Positions 9,041 through 18,665 of a stretch of 33,549 bases of DNA are shown here, in pieces. Each line of letters begins with the position of its first letter. The first letter of the stretch is position 1. The stretch is taken from NCBI GenBank assembly GCA_020250175.1, contig JADCEN010000065.1, positions 1 through 33,549 on the forward strand, in the 5' to 3' direction. The position numbers and the translations under genes are program-made. This stretch comes from Rhodobacter sp. GTDB taxonomy: Bacteria; Pseudomonadota; Alphaproteobacteria; Rhodobacterales; Rhodobacteraceae. The notes under the pieces are model-generated. The model had not been told where the DNA came from, did no database searches, and worked only from the letters and a program-made list of their open reading frames with translations.

Positions 9041-9300
9041 CCGCCCCGGTTGCCGGTCTGGCCCGCAAGGTGCTGACGGGCGACAGGCTGAGACGGTTGC
9101 TTGACCATGCCCCGGCGGCGGTACTCGCGCTGACGGGGCCTGGTGGCAAGCCGGTCGCAGCGGGATACTGTGGGGTTCATCGTCATCGCCTGCCTGACTG
9201 CCGTTGGGGGGCGGCACGCCGCGCGACCTGTTGCTGGACCGGCAGGTGGCCCGGATCGCCGATCCGGTTGTGGTGCGGGTGGCGGCCTGGCCCTGCGCCC
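9037..9300 (+). pseudogene. Broken TRIC/UPF0126 (YicG-like) membrane channel gene
   Basis: Three short pieces in three frames together resemble the first half of TRIC/UPF0126 proteins. One frame gives LRRLLDHAPAAVLALTG (about 9091-9140). The next gives SRSQRDTVGFIVIACLTAVGG (about 9150-9210). The third gives GGGTPRDLLLDRQVARIADP (about 9207-9270). In the family these form one continuous run ending in the glycine-rich GGGTLRDLL motif. Here at least two frameshifts separate them, and the second half of the protein is missing before the next gene at 9365. The ATG overlapping the rnhA stop suggests it was once translationally coupled to rnhA. The assignment rests on recognised motifs, not on a search. 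Confidence 0.6.
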
Positions 9301-9329
9301 CGAAGCGCCGAAGGGGCCTTGCCGCCCCG

Positions 9330-9358
9330 TTGCATTTTTCCGAATGCTTGTTTAGATT
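9330..9358 (+). promoter_or_regulatory. Promoter of the TetR-type gene, with an overlapping inverted repeat
   Basis: TTGCAT (9330-9335) and TAGATT (9353-9358) are separated by 17 bases and resemble a sigma-70 promoter. GCATT (9332-9336) and AATGC (9343-9347) form an inverted repeat inside it, a plausible operator for autoregulation. The expected transcription start falls at about 9365, which is the A of the start codon. Confidence 0.5.
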
Positions 9359-9364
9359 TTTGCC

Positions 9365-9880
9365 ATGGGACGCCACAAGACTCTTCCTGATGCCGAAGTT
9401 TTCGCCGCCCTGCGCCGGCTGCTGATGCAGGGCGGAGACAAGGCGGTTGCCTTTTCCTCTGTCGCGCAGGCGACCGGCCTTGCCGCCCCGACGCTGGCGC
9501 AACGCTATGGCACGCGCGAGGCGATGGTGCGGGCGGCGCTGCAGGACGGATGGAAGGTTCTGGCAGAAGCAAGCGAACGCGCCGCTGACGGGGCACCCCC
9601 GACGGCCAAGGGGGCAACGCAGATCCTCAAGGCGCTGGCTGCGGGCCATGCGGAAGAGATCGCCCTGCTGGTGTCAGAGTTTCGCGACCCCGCCCTGCGC
9701 GAGCCCGCGCTGGCGTGGCGGCAGATGCTGCTGGCCGCTCTTGGTGCGCGCATGGGCGGGGGCAGCAAGGGGCAAGAGGCGGCCGCGCTGCTGTTTGCCG
9801 CATGGCAGGGGCAGGTGTTGTGGCGAAAGGCGGGCGGATCAGAGGTGAAGATCAAGGACGCGGTAAAGCGCCTGACCTGA
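9365..9880 (+). CDS. TetR-like transcriptional regulator
   Basis: The N-terminal 55 residues fit a TetR-type helix-turn-helix: DAEVFAALRRLL, then VAFSSVAQATGLAAPTLAQR with the recognition helix, then YGTREAMVRAAL. The remainder (about residues 60-171) is an alanine-rich helical region that would be the dimer and ligand domain; the ligand is unknown. The length is 171 residues, slightly short for the family. No Shine-Dalgarno sequence precedes the ATG, and a promoter-like pair ends seven bases before it, so a leaderless mRNA is possible. It follows the decayed TRIC gene and is convergent with marC across the repeat array. Its target cannot be read from the sequence. Confidence 0.75.
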   Translation: MGRHKTLPDAEVFAALRRLLMQGGDKAVAFSSVAQATGLAAPTLAQRYGTREAMVRAALQDGWKVLAEASERAADGAPPTAKGATQILKALAAGHAEEIALLVSEFRDPALREPALAWRQMLLAALGARMGGGSKGQEAAALLFAAWQGQVLWRKAGGSEVKIKDAVKRLT

Positions 9881-10020
9881 CAGAGGGGTGACAACGGTCC
9901 GGCTGCATGGACTGCCTGACCGGCAAGCAGGACAGTTTTCTGTCTGCGCGCGCCTCACGCGGTCTGGCCGGGGCCATCGCCCTGGCCCTGCGCTGCGCGT
10001 GCAGCCTGCCCGTGGGGGGC

Positions 10021-10268
10021 TGTTCCCGGACCTGCCGGTCTACAGGGCACCGTCGCGCACGGGCGGGGGAAACGCAGTGCGTTTCCTGTTCCCGCCCGGA
10101 GTGGCGGTCCTGTGCATTGCGGGATGCCCGGTCTCGCTGGCAGGGGCCATCGCCCCTGCCACAGCGCCACGTAGCCCCTTGCCCAGCCGGGGGCCAAAGC
10201 CCCCGGCCAGCGCCCGCCCCGCCCCCGGCGGGCGCTTCTCGCCCGCCGGGTCGGGCGCTGGCCTCTGC
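10021..10268. repeat. Hairpin-rich tandem repeat, unit 1
   Basis: This unit of about 248 bases holds four successive inverted repeats. The first is GGAAACGC (10068-10075) with GCGTTTCC (10079-10086), extended by GGGCGGG and CCCGCCC around a bulge. The second is GGCAGGGG (10139-10146) with CCCCTGCC (10153-10160). The third is GCCGGGGG (10186-10193) with CCCCCGGC (10200-10207). The fourth is a long GC-rich pair within about 10209-10261. A diverged fragment, including GGGGCCATCGCCC near 9970, precedes it. Confidence 0.8.
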
Positions 10269-10506
10269 TGTTCCCGGACCTGCCGGTATACAGGGCACCG
10301 TCCCGCAGAGGCGGGGGAAACGCGCTGCGTTTCCTGATCCCGCCCGGAGGGGCGGTGGAACTGCGCCGTTGCCATGGCAGGGGCCATCGCCCCTGCCACA
10401 GCGCCACGTTGACACCCCTCCAGCCGGGGGCCACAGCCCCCGGCCAGTGCCCGACCCGCCATCGGCGGGCGCTTCGCACCCGCCGGGTCGGGCGCTGACC
10501 TTCTGC
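10269..10506. repeat. Hairpin-rich tandem repeat, unit 2
   Basis: This is a second full copy of about 238 bases, beginning like unit 1 with TGTTCCCGGACCTGCCGGT and keeping the four inverted repeats in the same order. The central GGCAGGGGCCATCGCCCCTG block is identical to that of unit 1. Compensating changes are visible in some arms, although the unit also has small indels. Confidence 0.8.
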
Positions 10507-10640
10507 TGTTCCCGGACCAGCCCGTCTACAGGGCACCGTCGCGCACGGGCGGGGGAAACGCGGTGCGTTTCCTGTTTCCGCCCGGAGAAGCTTTCCTGCA
10601 CATTCCCGGATGCCCGGTCTTTCTGGCAGGGGCCATCGCC
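10507..10640. repeat. Hairpin-rich tandem repeat, partial unit 3
   Basis: The third copy starts TGTTCCCGGACCAGCCCGTC, keeps the first hairpin (GGGGGAAACGC with GCGTTTCC) and loses similarity after GGCAGGGGCCATCGCC near 10640. It ends about 50 bases before the stop codon of marC on the other strand. Confidence 0.7.
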
Positions 10641-10687
10641 TTCGGCACCCCGCTCCGCCCCGGTCCGGCGTTACGAACGGACCCTGT

Positions 10688-11311
10688 TCAGAGGGTTGCG
10701 ACAAGACCCGTGCCGATGATGCCGTCGATGACGAACTGCACCGACAGCGCCGCCAGCAACATGCCCAGAAGCCGGGTGATCACCATGGTCCCGGTGCGCC
10801 CCAGCGCCCGCTCGATCGGTCCGGCTGCCAGAAACAGCACATAGATCACCAGGATCACCGCAAGCATCAGGCCCAGAACCACGGCTGTTCCCTGCAGGCC
10901 TGGCCCCGACTGGCCGACCAGCAGGATCATCGCCGCCAGCGCGCCCGGTCCCGCGATCAGCGGCATCGCCAGCGGGAATACCGAGGGATCATGGTCGGCA
11001 TCGGGCATCTGCCCCTCGCGCCGCTGGGTGCGCCGTTCGAACAGCATGTCCAGCGCCGTCAGGAACAAAAGAATGCCCCCGGCGATGCGGAAGGCGGGCA
11101 TCGAGATACCCACGAAATCCAGGAGCTTCTGGCCGAACAGGCCGAACAGCGTCAAGAGGATTGCCGCGATCCCGCAGGCACGCAGGCCCACCGCCCGGCG
11201 ATGATCGGGGGCCATGCCGCGCGTCAGCGCGATGAACAGCGGAATCAGACCCAAGGGGTCGATGACGACGAACAGCGTCACGAAGCTGGTGATCAGAAAG
11301 CCGCTGTCCAT
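10688..11311 (-). CDS. marC: MarC family integral membrane protein
   Basis: The 207-residue protein has the MarC family layout of about six membrane helices. It includes FVTLFVVIDPLGLIPLFI near the N-terminus, FRIAGGILLFLTALDMLF in the middle and PLAMPLIAGPGALAAMILL around residues 115-135. It sits in the inner membrane. Despite the name, the family's transport role is unproven. The ATG at 11311 shares one base with the stop of the ABC-F gene (TGATG), pointing to translational coupling; the longer frame to 11353 lies inside that gene. The hairpin repeats lie just downstream. Confidence 0.88.
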   Translation of the reverse strand: MDSGFLITSFVTLFVVIDPLGLIPLFIALTRGMAPDHRRAVGLRACGIAAILLTLFGLFGQKLLDFVGISMPAFRIAGGILLFLTALDMLFERRTQRREGQMPDADHDPSVFPLAMPLIAGPGALAAMILLVGQSGPGLQGTAVVLGLMLAVILVIYVLFLAAGPIERALGRTGTMVITRLLGMLLAALSVQFVIDGIIGTGLVATL

Positions 11312-13158
11312 CAGCCGCCGGCACTTTCCAGCCGCTCTTCGGCCTTCAGCCACATCGCTTCGGCCCGGTCCAGACCTTCCATCACCTCGGCATATTTCTT
11401 TTGCCAGGTCTCCAGCTCGCCCGCCCGGGCCTGCGCGTACAGGGCGGGTTCCGCCAGCTTGGTGGCCAGCCGGTCGCGCATCTGGTTAAGCTTGCCCATA
11501 CGCTCTTCGCATTTGCGCACCTCGGCGCGCAGGGCGGCCACCTCTTCGCGGCTGGCGCGCCCGGGTTTCGGGACGGCCGGCTTTTCCTTGGGCGTCTCGT
11601 CGCCCGCTAGCAGCTGGCGGCGGTATTCCTCGAGATCGTCGGCAAAGGGTGCAACTGCGCCGTCCTTCACCAGCCACAGCCTGTCGGCGACCAACCCCAA
11701 CAGATGCATGTCGTGCGATACCAGGATCACCGCGCCGGAATACTCTGTCAGCGCCTCGACCAGGGCTTCGCGGCTTTCCATGTCCAGATGGTTGGTCGGT
11801 TCGTCCAGGATCAGCAGATGCGGCGCATCGATGGTGGCCAGCAGCAGCGACAGCCGCGCCTTCTGCCCGCCCGACAGGCGGCCCACTGCCGTATCGGCCT
11901 GATCGGCGGTCAGGCCAAAGCCCGCCAGACGCGCGCGCAGGCGCGGTTGCCCTTCGGCCGGGCGCAGGCGCAGGATGTGCTGCAGGGGCGTTTCGTCGAT
12001 GTGCAATTCATCCACCTGATGCTGCGCGAAATAGCCGATGCGCAGCTTGCCCGACCGCGTCATGCGGCCCTCGCAGGCCGCAAGCTTGCCCGCCAGCAGC
12101 TTTGACAGGGTGGATTTGCCTTCGCCGTTGCGCCCCAGCAGCGCGATCCGGTCATCCTGATCGACCCGCAGATCCAGCCTGCGCAGCACCGGCTTGCCGC
12201 CATAGCCCACGGCGGCCCCATCCAGATTGATGATCGGGGGCGAAAGCTCTTCAGGGGCCGGAAAGGTGAAGACCTGCCGCCGTGCCTCTTCCGGCGGGGT
12301 GATCGGTGTCATCTTTTCCAGCATCTTGACCCGGCTTTGCGCCTGCACCGCCTTGCTGGCCTTCGCCTTGAAGCGGTCGACAAAGCTTTGCAGATGCGCG
12401 CGGCGCAATTCCTGCTTCTTGGCTTCCGCCTGCAGCACCGCCCGGCGTTCCGCCATCTGCCGTGCGAACTGGTCATAGGGGCCGGTCCAATAGGTCAGTT
12501 TCCGCGCATCCAGATGCAGGATGCCCTGCACCGCCCGGTTCAGCAGGCCCCGGTCATGGCTGATGATGATGACGCTGTGGGGGTACTTCGCCAGATAGTT
12601 TTCCAGCCACAGCGCCCCTTCCAGATCAAGGTAGTTCGTCGGCTCGTCCAGCAGCAAAAGGTCGGGCTGGGCAAACAGCACCCCCGCCAGCGCCACGCGC
12701 ATCCGCCAGCCTCCCGAGAAATCGCAGCAGGGGCGCAATTGCGCGGCGGCGTCAAAGCCCAGCCCTTTCAGAATGGCACTGGCACGGCCTTCTGCCGACC
12801 AGGCGTCAATGTCGGCCAGCCGGGCCTGCACCTCGGCAATGCGGTGGGGGTCCGTCGCCGTTTCGGCCTCGGCGATCAGGGCCGCGCGTTCGGTATCCGC
12901 CTGCAGGACCGTGTCCAGCAGCGAGGTCGACGACGAGGGCACTTCCTGCGCCACCCCGCCAATCCGCGACCGGCTGGGCAGGGTGATCTCGCCGCCTTCC
13001 AGCGCCAGTTCACCCCGGATCAGCCGGAACAGCGTGGTTTTTCCGGTGCCATTTCGCCCGACAAGCCCGACCTTGTGGCCATAGGGAATCGTCGCCGTTG
13101 CCCCCTCGAACAGGGGGCGGCCTTCGACCGAATAGGTGATATCCATGATGCGCAACAT
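11311..13158 (-). CDS. ABC-F family ATPase (YheS/Uup-like)
   Basis: ABC-F proteins are soluble twin ATPases, several of which act on the ribosome. This 615-residue protein has two complete ATP cassettes. The first has Walker A GRNGTGKTT, signature FSGGWRMR and Walker B LLLLDEPTNYLD. The second has GRNGEGKST, LSGGQKAR and LLILDEPTNHLD. A charged inter-domain linker (about residues 220-300, rich in Lys, Arg and Gln) joins them, and a coiled-coil tail fills about 530-610. No membrane segment is present. The conserved sequence begins at the ATG at 13158; the frame extends to 13224 without support. It is divergent from ndk and coupled to marC. YheS or Uup is the nearest subgroup by eye; I cannot separate them with certainty. 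Confidence 0.9.
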   Translation of the reverse strand: MLRIMDITYSVEGRPLFEGATATIPYGHKVGLVGRNGTGKTTLFRLIRGELALEGGEITLPSRSRIGGVAQEVPSSSTSLLDTVLQADTERAALIAEAETATDPHRIAEVQARLADIDAWSAEGRASAILKGLGFDAAAQLRPCCDFSGGWRMRVALAGVLFAQPDLLLLDEPTNYLDLEGALWLENYLAKYPHSVIIISHDRGLLNRAVQGILHLDARKLTYWTGPYDQFARQMAERRAVLQAEAKKQELRRAHLQSFVDRFKAKASKAVQAQSRVKMLEKMTPITPPEEARRQVFTFPAPEELSPPIINLDGAAVGYGGKPVLRRLDLRVDQDDRIALLGRNGEGKSTLSKLLAGKLAACEGRMTRSGKLRIGYFAQHQVDELHIDETPLQHILRLRPAEGQPRLRARLAGFGLTADQADTAVGRLSGGQKARLSLLLATIDAPHLLILDEPTNHLDMESREALVEALTEYSGAVILVSHDMHLLGLVADRLWLVKDGAVAPFADDLEEYRRQLLAGDETPKEKPAVPKPGRASREEVAALRAEVRKCEERMGKLNQMRDRLATKLAEPALYAQARAGELETWQKKYAEVMEGLDRAEAMWLKAEERLESAGG

Positions 13159-13306
13159 GCGCGTTCCCTGCCCCAAGGGGCGGGGCGCGTCAACCGCCGC
13201 GCTGCCGGTTTCCCGCCTTTTCAAGCAGGTCGGCCCGTGTTAGCAGGGCCGCGCAATCCGGGGGCGGGCAGGGGCCCGCACCGCAGTCTTGGGAAAGAGT
13301 CCGACC

Positions 13307-13729
13307 ATGGCCACCGAACGCACCCTGTCGATCATCAAGCCCGACGCCACCCGCCGCAACCTGACCGGCAAGATCAACGCCCGGTTTGAAGAGGCGGGCC
13401 TGCGCATCGTGGCGCAAAAGCGCATCCATATGAGCCTGGCACAGGCGCAGAAGTTTTATGAGGTGCACAAGGACCGCCCGTTCTTTGGCGAACTGACCGA
13501 ATTCATGGCGTCTGAACCGGTTGTGGTGCAGGTGCTGGAAGGCGACGGCGCGATCGCGAAGAACCGCGAGGTGATGGGGGCCACCAACCCCGCCAATGCC
13601 GCCCCCGGCACCATCCGCAAGGATTTTGCACTGTCGGTGGGCGAAAACTCGGTCCACGGATCGGACGCGCCGGAAACCGCAGCCCAGGAAATCGCCTATT
13701 TCTTTTCGGGTCTTGAACTGGTCGGCTGA
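13307..13729 (+). CDS. ndk: Nucleoside diphosphate kinase
   Basis: Ndk moves the terminal phosphate between nucleoside tri- and diphosphates through a phosphohistidine. The 140-residue protein starts [20 protein letters not shown] and keeps the [14 protein letters not shown] block, the [19 protein letters not shown] nucleotide-binding segment, and the active-site His in [13 protein letters not shown]. The length is standard. The ATG at 13307 is preceded by GGAAAGAG; an in-frame start at 13289 adds six unconserved residues. It is a single gene between the divergent ABC-F gene and the convergent TfoX-domain gene. Confidence 0.97.
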   Translation: MATERTLSIIKPDATRRNLTGKINARFEEAGLRIVAQKRIHMSLAQAQKFYEVHKDRPFFGELTEFMASEPVVVQVLEGDGAIAKNREVMGATNPANAAPGTIRKDFALSVGENSVHGSDAPETAAQEIAYFFSGLELVG

Positions 13730-13846
13730 GGCGTGACAGGTCCAGCGCGGGCCGTCTGGCCCCGCCGGATCGCACAGGGCCAGGCATTCCTGTTTGGTGA
13801 CGGGCAACCAATGCGGCCATCGAAGCCGGGCCTTGCCGCCCGGATG

Positions 13847-14203
13847 TCAGCTTTGGCCCCGCGCGGAAGCTGTGCGTTTTGGCGCAACCACGCCAATGGC
13901 ATCAAGTGCCGAGTCCAGCGCAGTGCTGTGGGATGGGCGAACACTGGCCTTCAGCGCATCAAACCGCTTGCGCAGGGCGGCCTTTTCCGCACCCTGGCAA
14001 TCGTTCCAGGGGCGGCCCTGCAAGCCCATGACAATCACGTAGTAGCCGATGAAATGCGGCTGCGTGCCGGTTTCCAGCAAGCGCTGATAGGCGGCATCCG
14101 CGCCAAGCGCGCGCAGCTCTTCCGCTGACGTGATTCCGGCGCGCGCAAAGGCGGCTTCGGTCGCCGGGCCCAGATTGCGGATTGAAGAAACGGGTGTGCT
14201 CAT
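13847..14203 (-). CDS. Stand-alone TfoX C-terminal domain protein
   Basis: The 118-residue protein fits the TfoX/Sxy C-terminal domain: SSIRNLGPATEAAFARAGITSAEELRALGADAAYQRLL is a helix-hairpin-helix-like segment in residues 6-43, followed by GTQPHFIGYYVIVMGLQGRPW. The N-terminal domain of full TfoX, a regulator of competence genes in gammaproteobacteria, is absent. Such single-domain versions are common in alphaproteobacteria and have no settled role. The tail after about residue 88 is not conserved. It reads leftward and ends 117 bases from the end of ndk. Confidence 0.8.
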   Translation of the reverse strand: MSTPVSSIRNLGPATEAAFARAGITSAEELRALGADAAYQRLLETGTQPHFIGYYVIVMGLQGRPWNDCQGAEKAALRKRFDALKASVRPSHSTALDSALDAIGVVAPKRTASARGQS

Positions 14204-14264
14204 GGCACCTGCGGCGCGTTCGGGGCGTCTGCCCGTATCATAGTCCCGAAAGCACGAACGCCGC

Positions 14265-14393
14265 TCAGATCGATGCCCAGTCCCGGATCACGGGGGTCTG
14301 GCCCTGCTGCGGGGTGGGGGTGCCGGTCATCTGGCCCTGGGTTGTGGTCTGCCCGCCCTGCTGTTGCAGGGGGGGATGCGGTGTCTTCGCCAT
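14265..14393 (-). CDS. Possible small gene, 42 residues, Gln/Thr/Pro/Gly-rich
   Basis: An open frame from the ATG at 14393 to the TGA at 14265 encodes a 42-residue peptide beginning MAKTPHPPLQQQGGQ, containing two similar stretches (QGGQTTTQGQ and PTPQQGQTP), and ending VIRDWASI. GGAG lies about eight bases before the ATG. The low-complexity body with a defined hydrophobic and charged end looks more like a real small protein than chance, but I recognise no family. It lies 61 bases upstream of the TfoX-domain gene on the same strand. A longer frame over the same stretch (14200-14442) is Arg/Pro-rich and looks like a shadow. Confidence 0.4.
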   Translation of the reverse strand: MAKTPHPPLQQQGGQTTTQGQMTGTPTPQQGQTPVIRDWASI

Positions 14394-14657
14394 TCTGTCT
14401 GCTCCGGTCGGTCTGCTGTCTGCCTCGGGTGCCGTCTTTCACGGCCAGCCGCCGGACAGTGTTGACCCGCGTTGCATCAGGGGTTCGGCCCGTCCGAGGC
14501 CGGATAATGCCAACTTATGCCCCCGATTCGATGAAATCAATCCGCCCTTTGCAGATAATCCTTTCATTTCCGACAGGTTGCACGCCATAGTGAATAGGCC
14601 TTTTTAATTGAACGGCAGGGGGGTTCAGCCCCCGGCTTCTGACGGTGAACGGCGCGC

Positions 14658-14855
14658 TCAAAGGGGGCGGGCCGGGAAGCCGATCCGGGTAAGGGCCGCG
14701 ATGATCTGATCGGCGTCGACCCGCCCCTCACAGCGGACCTGCCGTGCCGCCATGTCGATGGTCAGGGACGACGGCGCCACAAGGGGTGCCAGCGCCTTTT
14801 CGACCGCCGCCTTGCAAGCCCCGCAGGCCATGTCCGGAACCGACAGTTTCAGCAT
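14658..14855 (-). CDS. copZ: Heavy-metal-associated domain protein, likely copper chaperone
   Basis: This 65-residue protein is a single HMA domain: [21 protein letters not shown] holds the metal-binding CGAC pair (C11 and C14), and [14 protein letters not shown] closes the ferredoxin-like fold. The role fits a cytoplasmic carrier that hands Cu+ to the ATPase encoded divergently next door; this partnership is inferred from position and family. It reads leftward from 14855. The 150 bases between it and copA hold two inverted copies of TTGACCTTGCC, suggesting shared copper control. A GC hairpin (GGGGGG-TTCAG-CCCCC, about 14617-14632) lies just past its stop. Confidence 0.88.
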   Translation of the reverse strand: MLKLSVPDMACGACKAAVEKALAPLVAPSSLTIDMAARQVRCEGRVDADQIIAALTRIGFPARPL

Positions 14856-14896
14856 GGCAACCCCCTGTCTTCCTGTCCCAGTTGGGCACGTCCCGT

Positions 14897-14907
14897 GGCA
14901 AGGTCAA
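14897..14907 (-). promoter_or_regulatory. Inverted TTGACCTTGCC motif upstream of copZ
   Basis: Read on the minus strand, 14907 to 14897 is TTGACCTTGCC, identical to the motif before copA. It lies 41 bases upstream of the copZ start. The -10 region at the matching distance is poor, so this may be a regulator half-site more than a strong promoter. Confidence 0.4.
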
Positions 14908-14955
14908 GTCGGCCTGCGCGGGTTCTGCCGGAGAAAAAGAAATTGGCGCGGGTCC

Positions 14956-14986
14956 TTGACCTTGCCGCCCGCGCACACCCCATATC
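14956..14986 (+). promoter_or_regulatory. Probable metal-responsive promoter of copA (19-bp spacer)
   Basis: TTGACC (14956-14961) and CATATC (14981-14986) are 19 bases apart. An overlong spacer of 19-20 bases is the hallmark of promoters activated by MerR-type regulators such as CueR. TTGACCTTGCC also carries the usual left half-site, but a clear matching right half-site is not visible, and no CueR gene is in the window. Confidence 0.5.
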
Positions 14987-15005
14987 AGGGACAAGGGGAA
15001 CGCAC

Positions 15006-17306
<2,301 letters not shown>

Positions 17307-17454
17307 CCGGCCTGGTCGATGCCTGCGCCGGGGATCAGCGGCCCGATTGCCCGATTCGGAAAGGGCTGACCCCCGCCGCCTGACCGCAGGCACGGCTTTG
17401 CCATGCGCGGTTTGCCGCGTATACCGGCGGATGCGGACGGGCCACCAAGGGCAG

Positions 17455-18522
17455 ATGATGACGATTCCGGTGTTTGACGGTCACAACGATTTTCTGCTGC
17501 GCCTGTCCCGTTCGCCGCACCGCCGGGATGCCCTGTGGCTGGAGGGAACGGATGAGGGCCATCTTGACCTGCCGCGGATGAAGAAGGGCCGGTTCGCGGG
17601 CGGTTTCTTTGCCATATTCGTTCCCGGCGCGACGGAAGGGGCCGCAGGCACGATCCAGGACCGGGCACTGGACGCCCCGCCCTATGATCAGCCGCTGGGT
17701 GCCTGCGTATCGCTGGACGAGGCGCTTCCGGCGGCGCTTGGCATGGCCTTTGATCTTGCCTGGATGGAACGCGCGTCGGCGGGCCAGTTCCAGATCTGCC
17801 GCAGTGCCGCAGAGCTGCGCACCTGCCTTGCGCAGGGGATCATCGCGGGCGTGCTGCATATGGAAGGGGCCGAAGCCATCGACCCCGAGGTTCAGGTGCT
17901 GGACGCCTTTCATGCGCTTGGGCTGCGCTCGCTCGGGCCGGTGTGGAGCCGCCCGAACGCCTTTGGCCACGGGGTGCCGTTCCGCTTTCCGTCCGGCCCC
18001 GACACCGGGCCGGGGCTGACCGCAGCGGGCAGGCGACTGGTGGCGGAATGCAACCGCCTGCGCATCCTGATCGATCTGTCGCATCTCAACGAGGCCGGGT
18101 TCAACGATGTCGCCCGCCTGTCGGACGCCCCGCTTGTTGCCACCCATTCCGGCGCCCATGCGATCACGGCCTCGTCACGCAACCTGACCGACCGGCAACT
18201 GGCGATGATCGCCGAGCGCAAGGGCATGGTCGGTGTCAACTTTGCCACCATCTTCCTGCGGCGCGACGGCCGCCGGTCGCCGGAAATGGGCTGGTCGCCG
18301 CTGCTGCGGCATCTGGGGCACCTGATTGACCGGCTGGGCGAGGATCACGTCGGCTTCGGGTCGGATTTCGACGGCGCGACGATCCCGGCGAATATCGGCG
18401 ATGTCACCGGCCTGCCCGCCCTGCAGGCGGCGCTTCGGGCGCATGGCTATGACACGGCGTTGCTGCGCAAGCTGTGCCACGAGAACTGGCTGAATGTGCT
18501 GGAGCGGACCTGGGGCGGCTGA
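17455..18522 (+). CDS. Membrane dipeptidase (peptidase family M19)
   Basis: This 355-residue protein belongs to the renal-dipeptidase family of zinc enzymes that cleave dipeptides, including some with D-residues. Visible metal and active-site motifs are FDGHNDFLL (His and Asp), LHMEGAEAI (the bridging Glu), DLSHLN, ATHSGAHAI (His) and GFGSDFDGA (Asp). No signal peptide is seen, so a cytoplasmic enzyme is likely. Two adjacent ATGs at 17455 and 17458 follow AAGGG; the frame to 17347 has no conserved sequence. It stands 148 bases after copA and 143 bases before the glgP start I favour. A functional link to glycogen is not evident. Confidence 0.9.
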   Translation: MMTIPVFDGHNDFLLRLSRSPHRRDALWLEGTDEGHLDLPRMKKGRFAGGFFAIFVPGATEGAAGTIQDRALDAPPYDQPLGACVSLDEALPAALGMAFDLAWMERASAGQFQICRSAAELRTCLAQGIIAGVLHMEGAEAIDPEVQVLDAFHALGLRSLGPVWSRPNAFGHGVPFRFPSGPDTGPGLTAAGRRLVAECNRLRILIDLSHLNEAGFNDVARLSDAPLVATHSGAHAITASSRNLTDRQLAMIAERKGMVGVNFATIFLRRDGRRSPEMGWSPLLRHLGHLIDRLGEDHVGFGSDFDGATIPANIGDVTGLPALQAALRAHGYDTALLRKLCHENWLNVLERTWGG

Positions 18523-18665
18523 GGTTGGCCTGCGGGCCGGGGCTTTGCCAGCAAGGTGCAGCACGACCGGCGTTGGGCAACCCCGTACCGCGCGCACCTG
18601 CCGTCATCAGGCGCTTGCAAATCGGCGCAGGGCAGCGATGGTGGAAGCACCAGGGCAAGGATACC

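Noticed and set aside
9852-10719. Several long open frames (up to about 270 codons) on both strands across the hairpin repeats
   Set aside because: They are Arg/Pro/Gly-rich, mirror each other between repeat units, lack a plausible start site or domain, and arise because high G+C makes stops rare.
13190-13807. Minus-strand open frame over ndk with an N-terminal part in the ndk-TfoX gap (MPVTKQECLALCDPAG)
   Set aside because: Most of it is antisense to ndk. The short part outside resembles nothing I recognise and has no clear ribosome-binding site.
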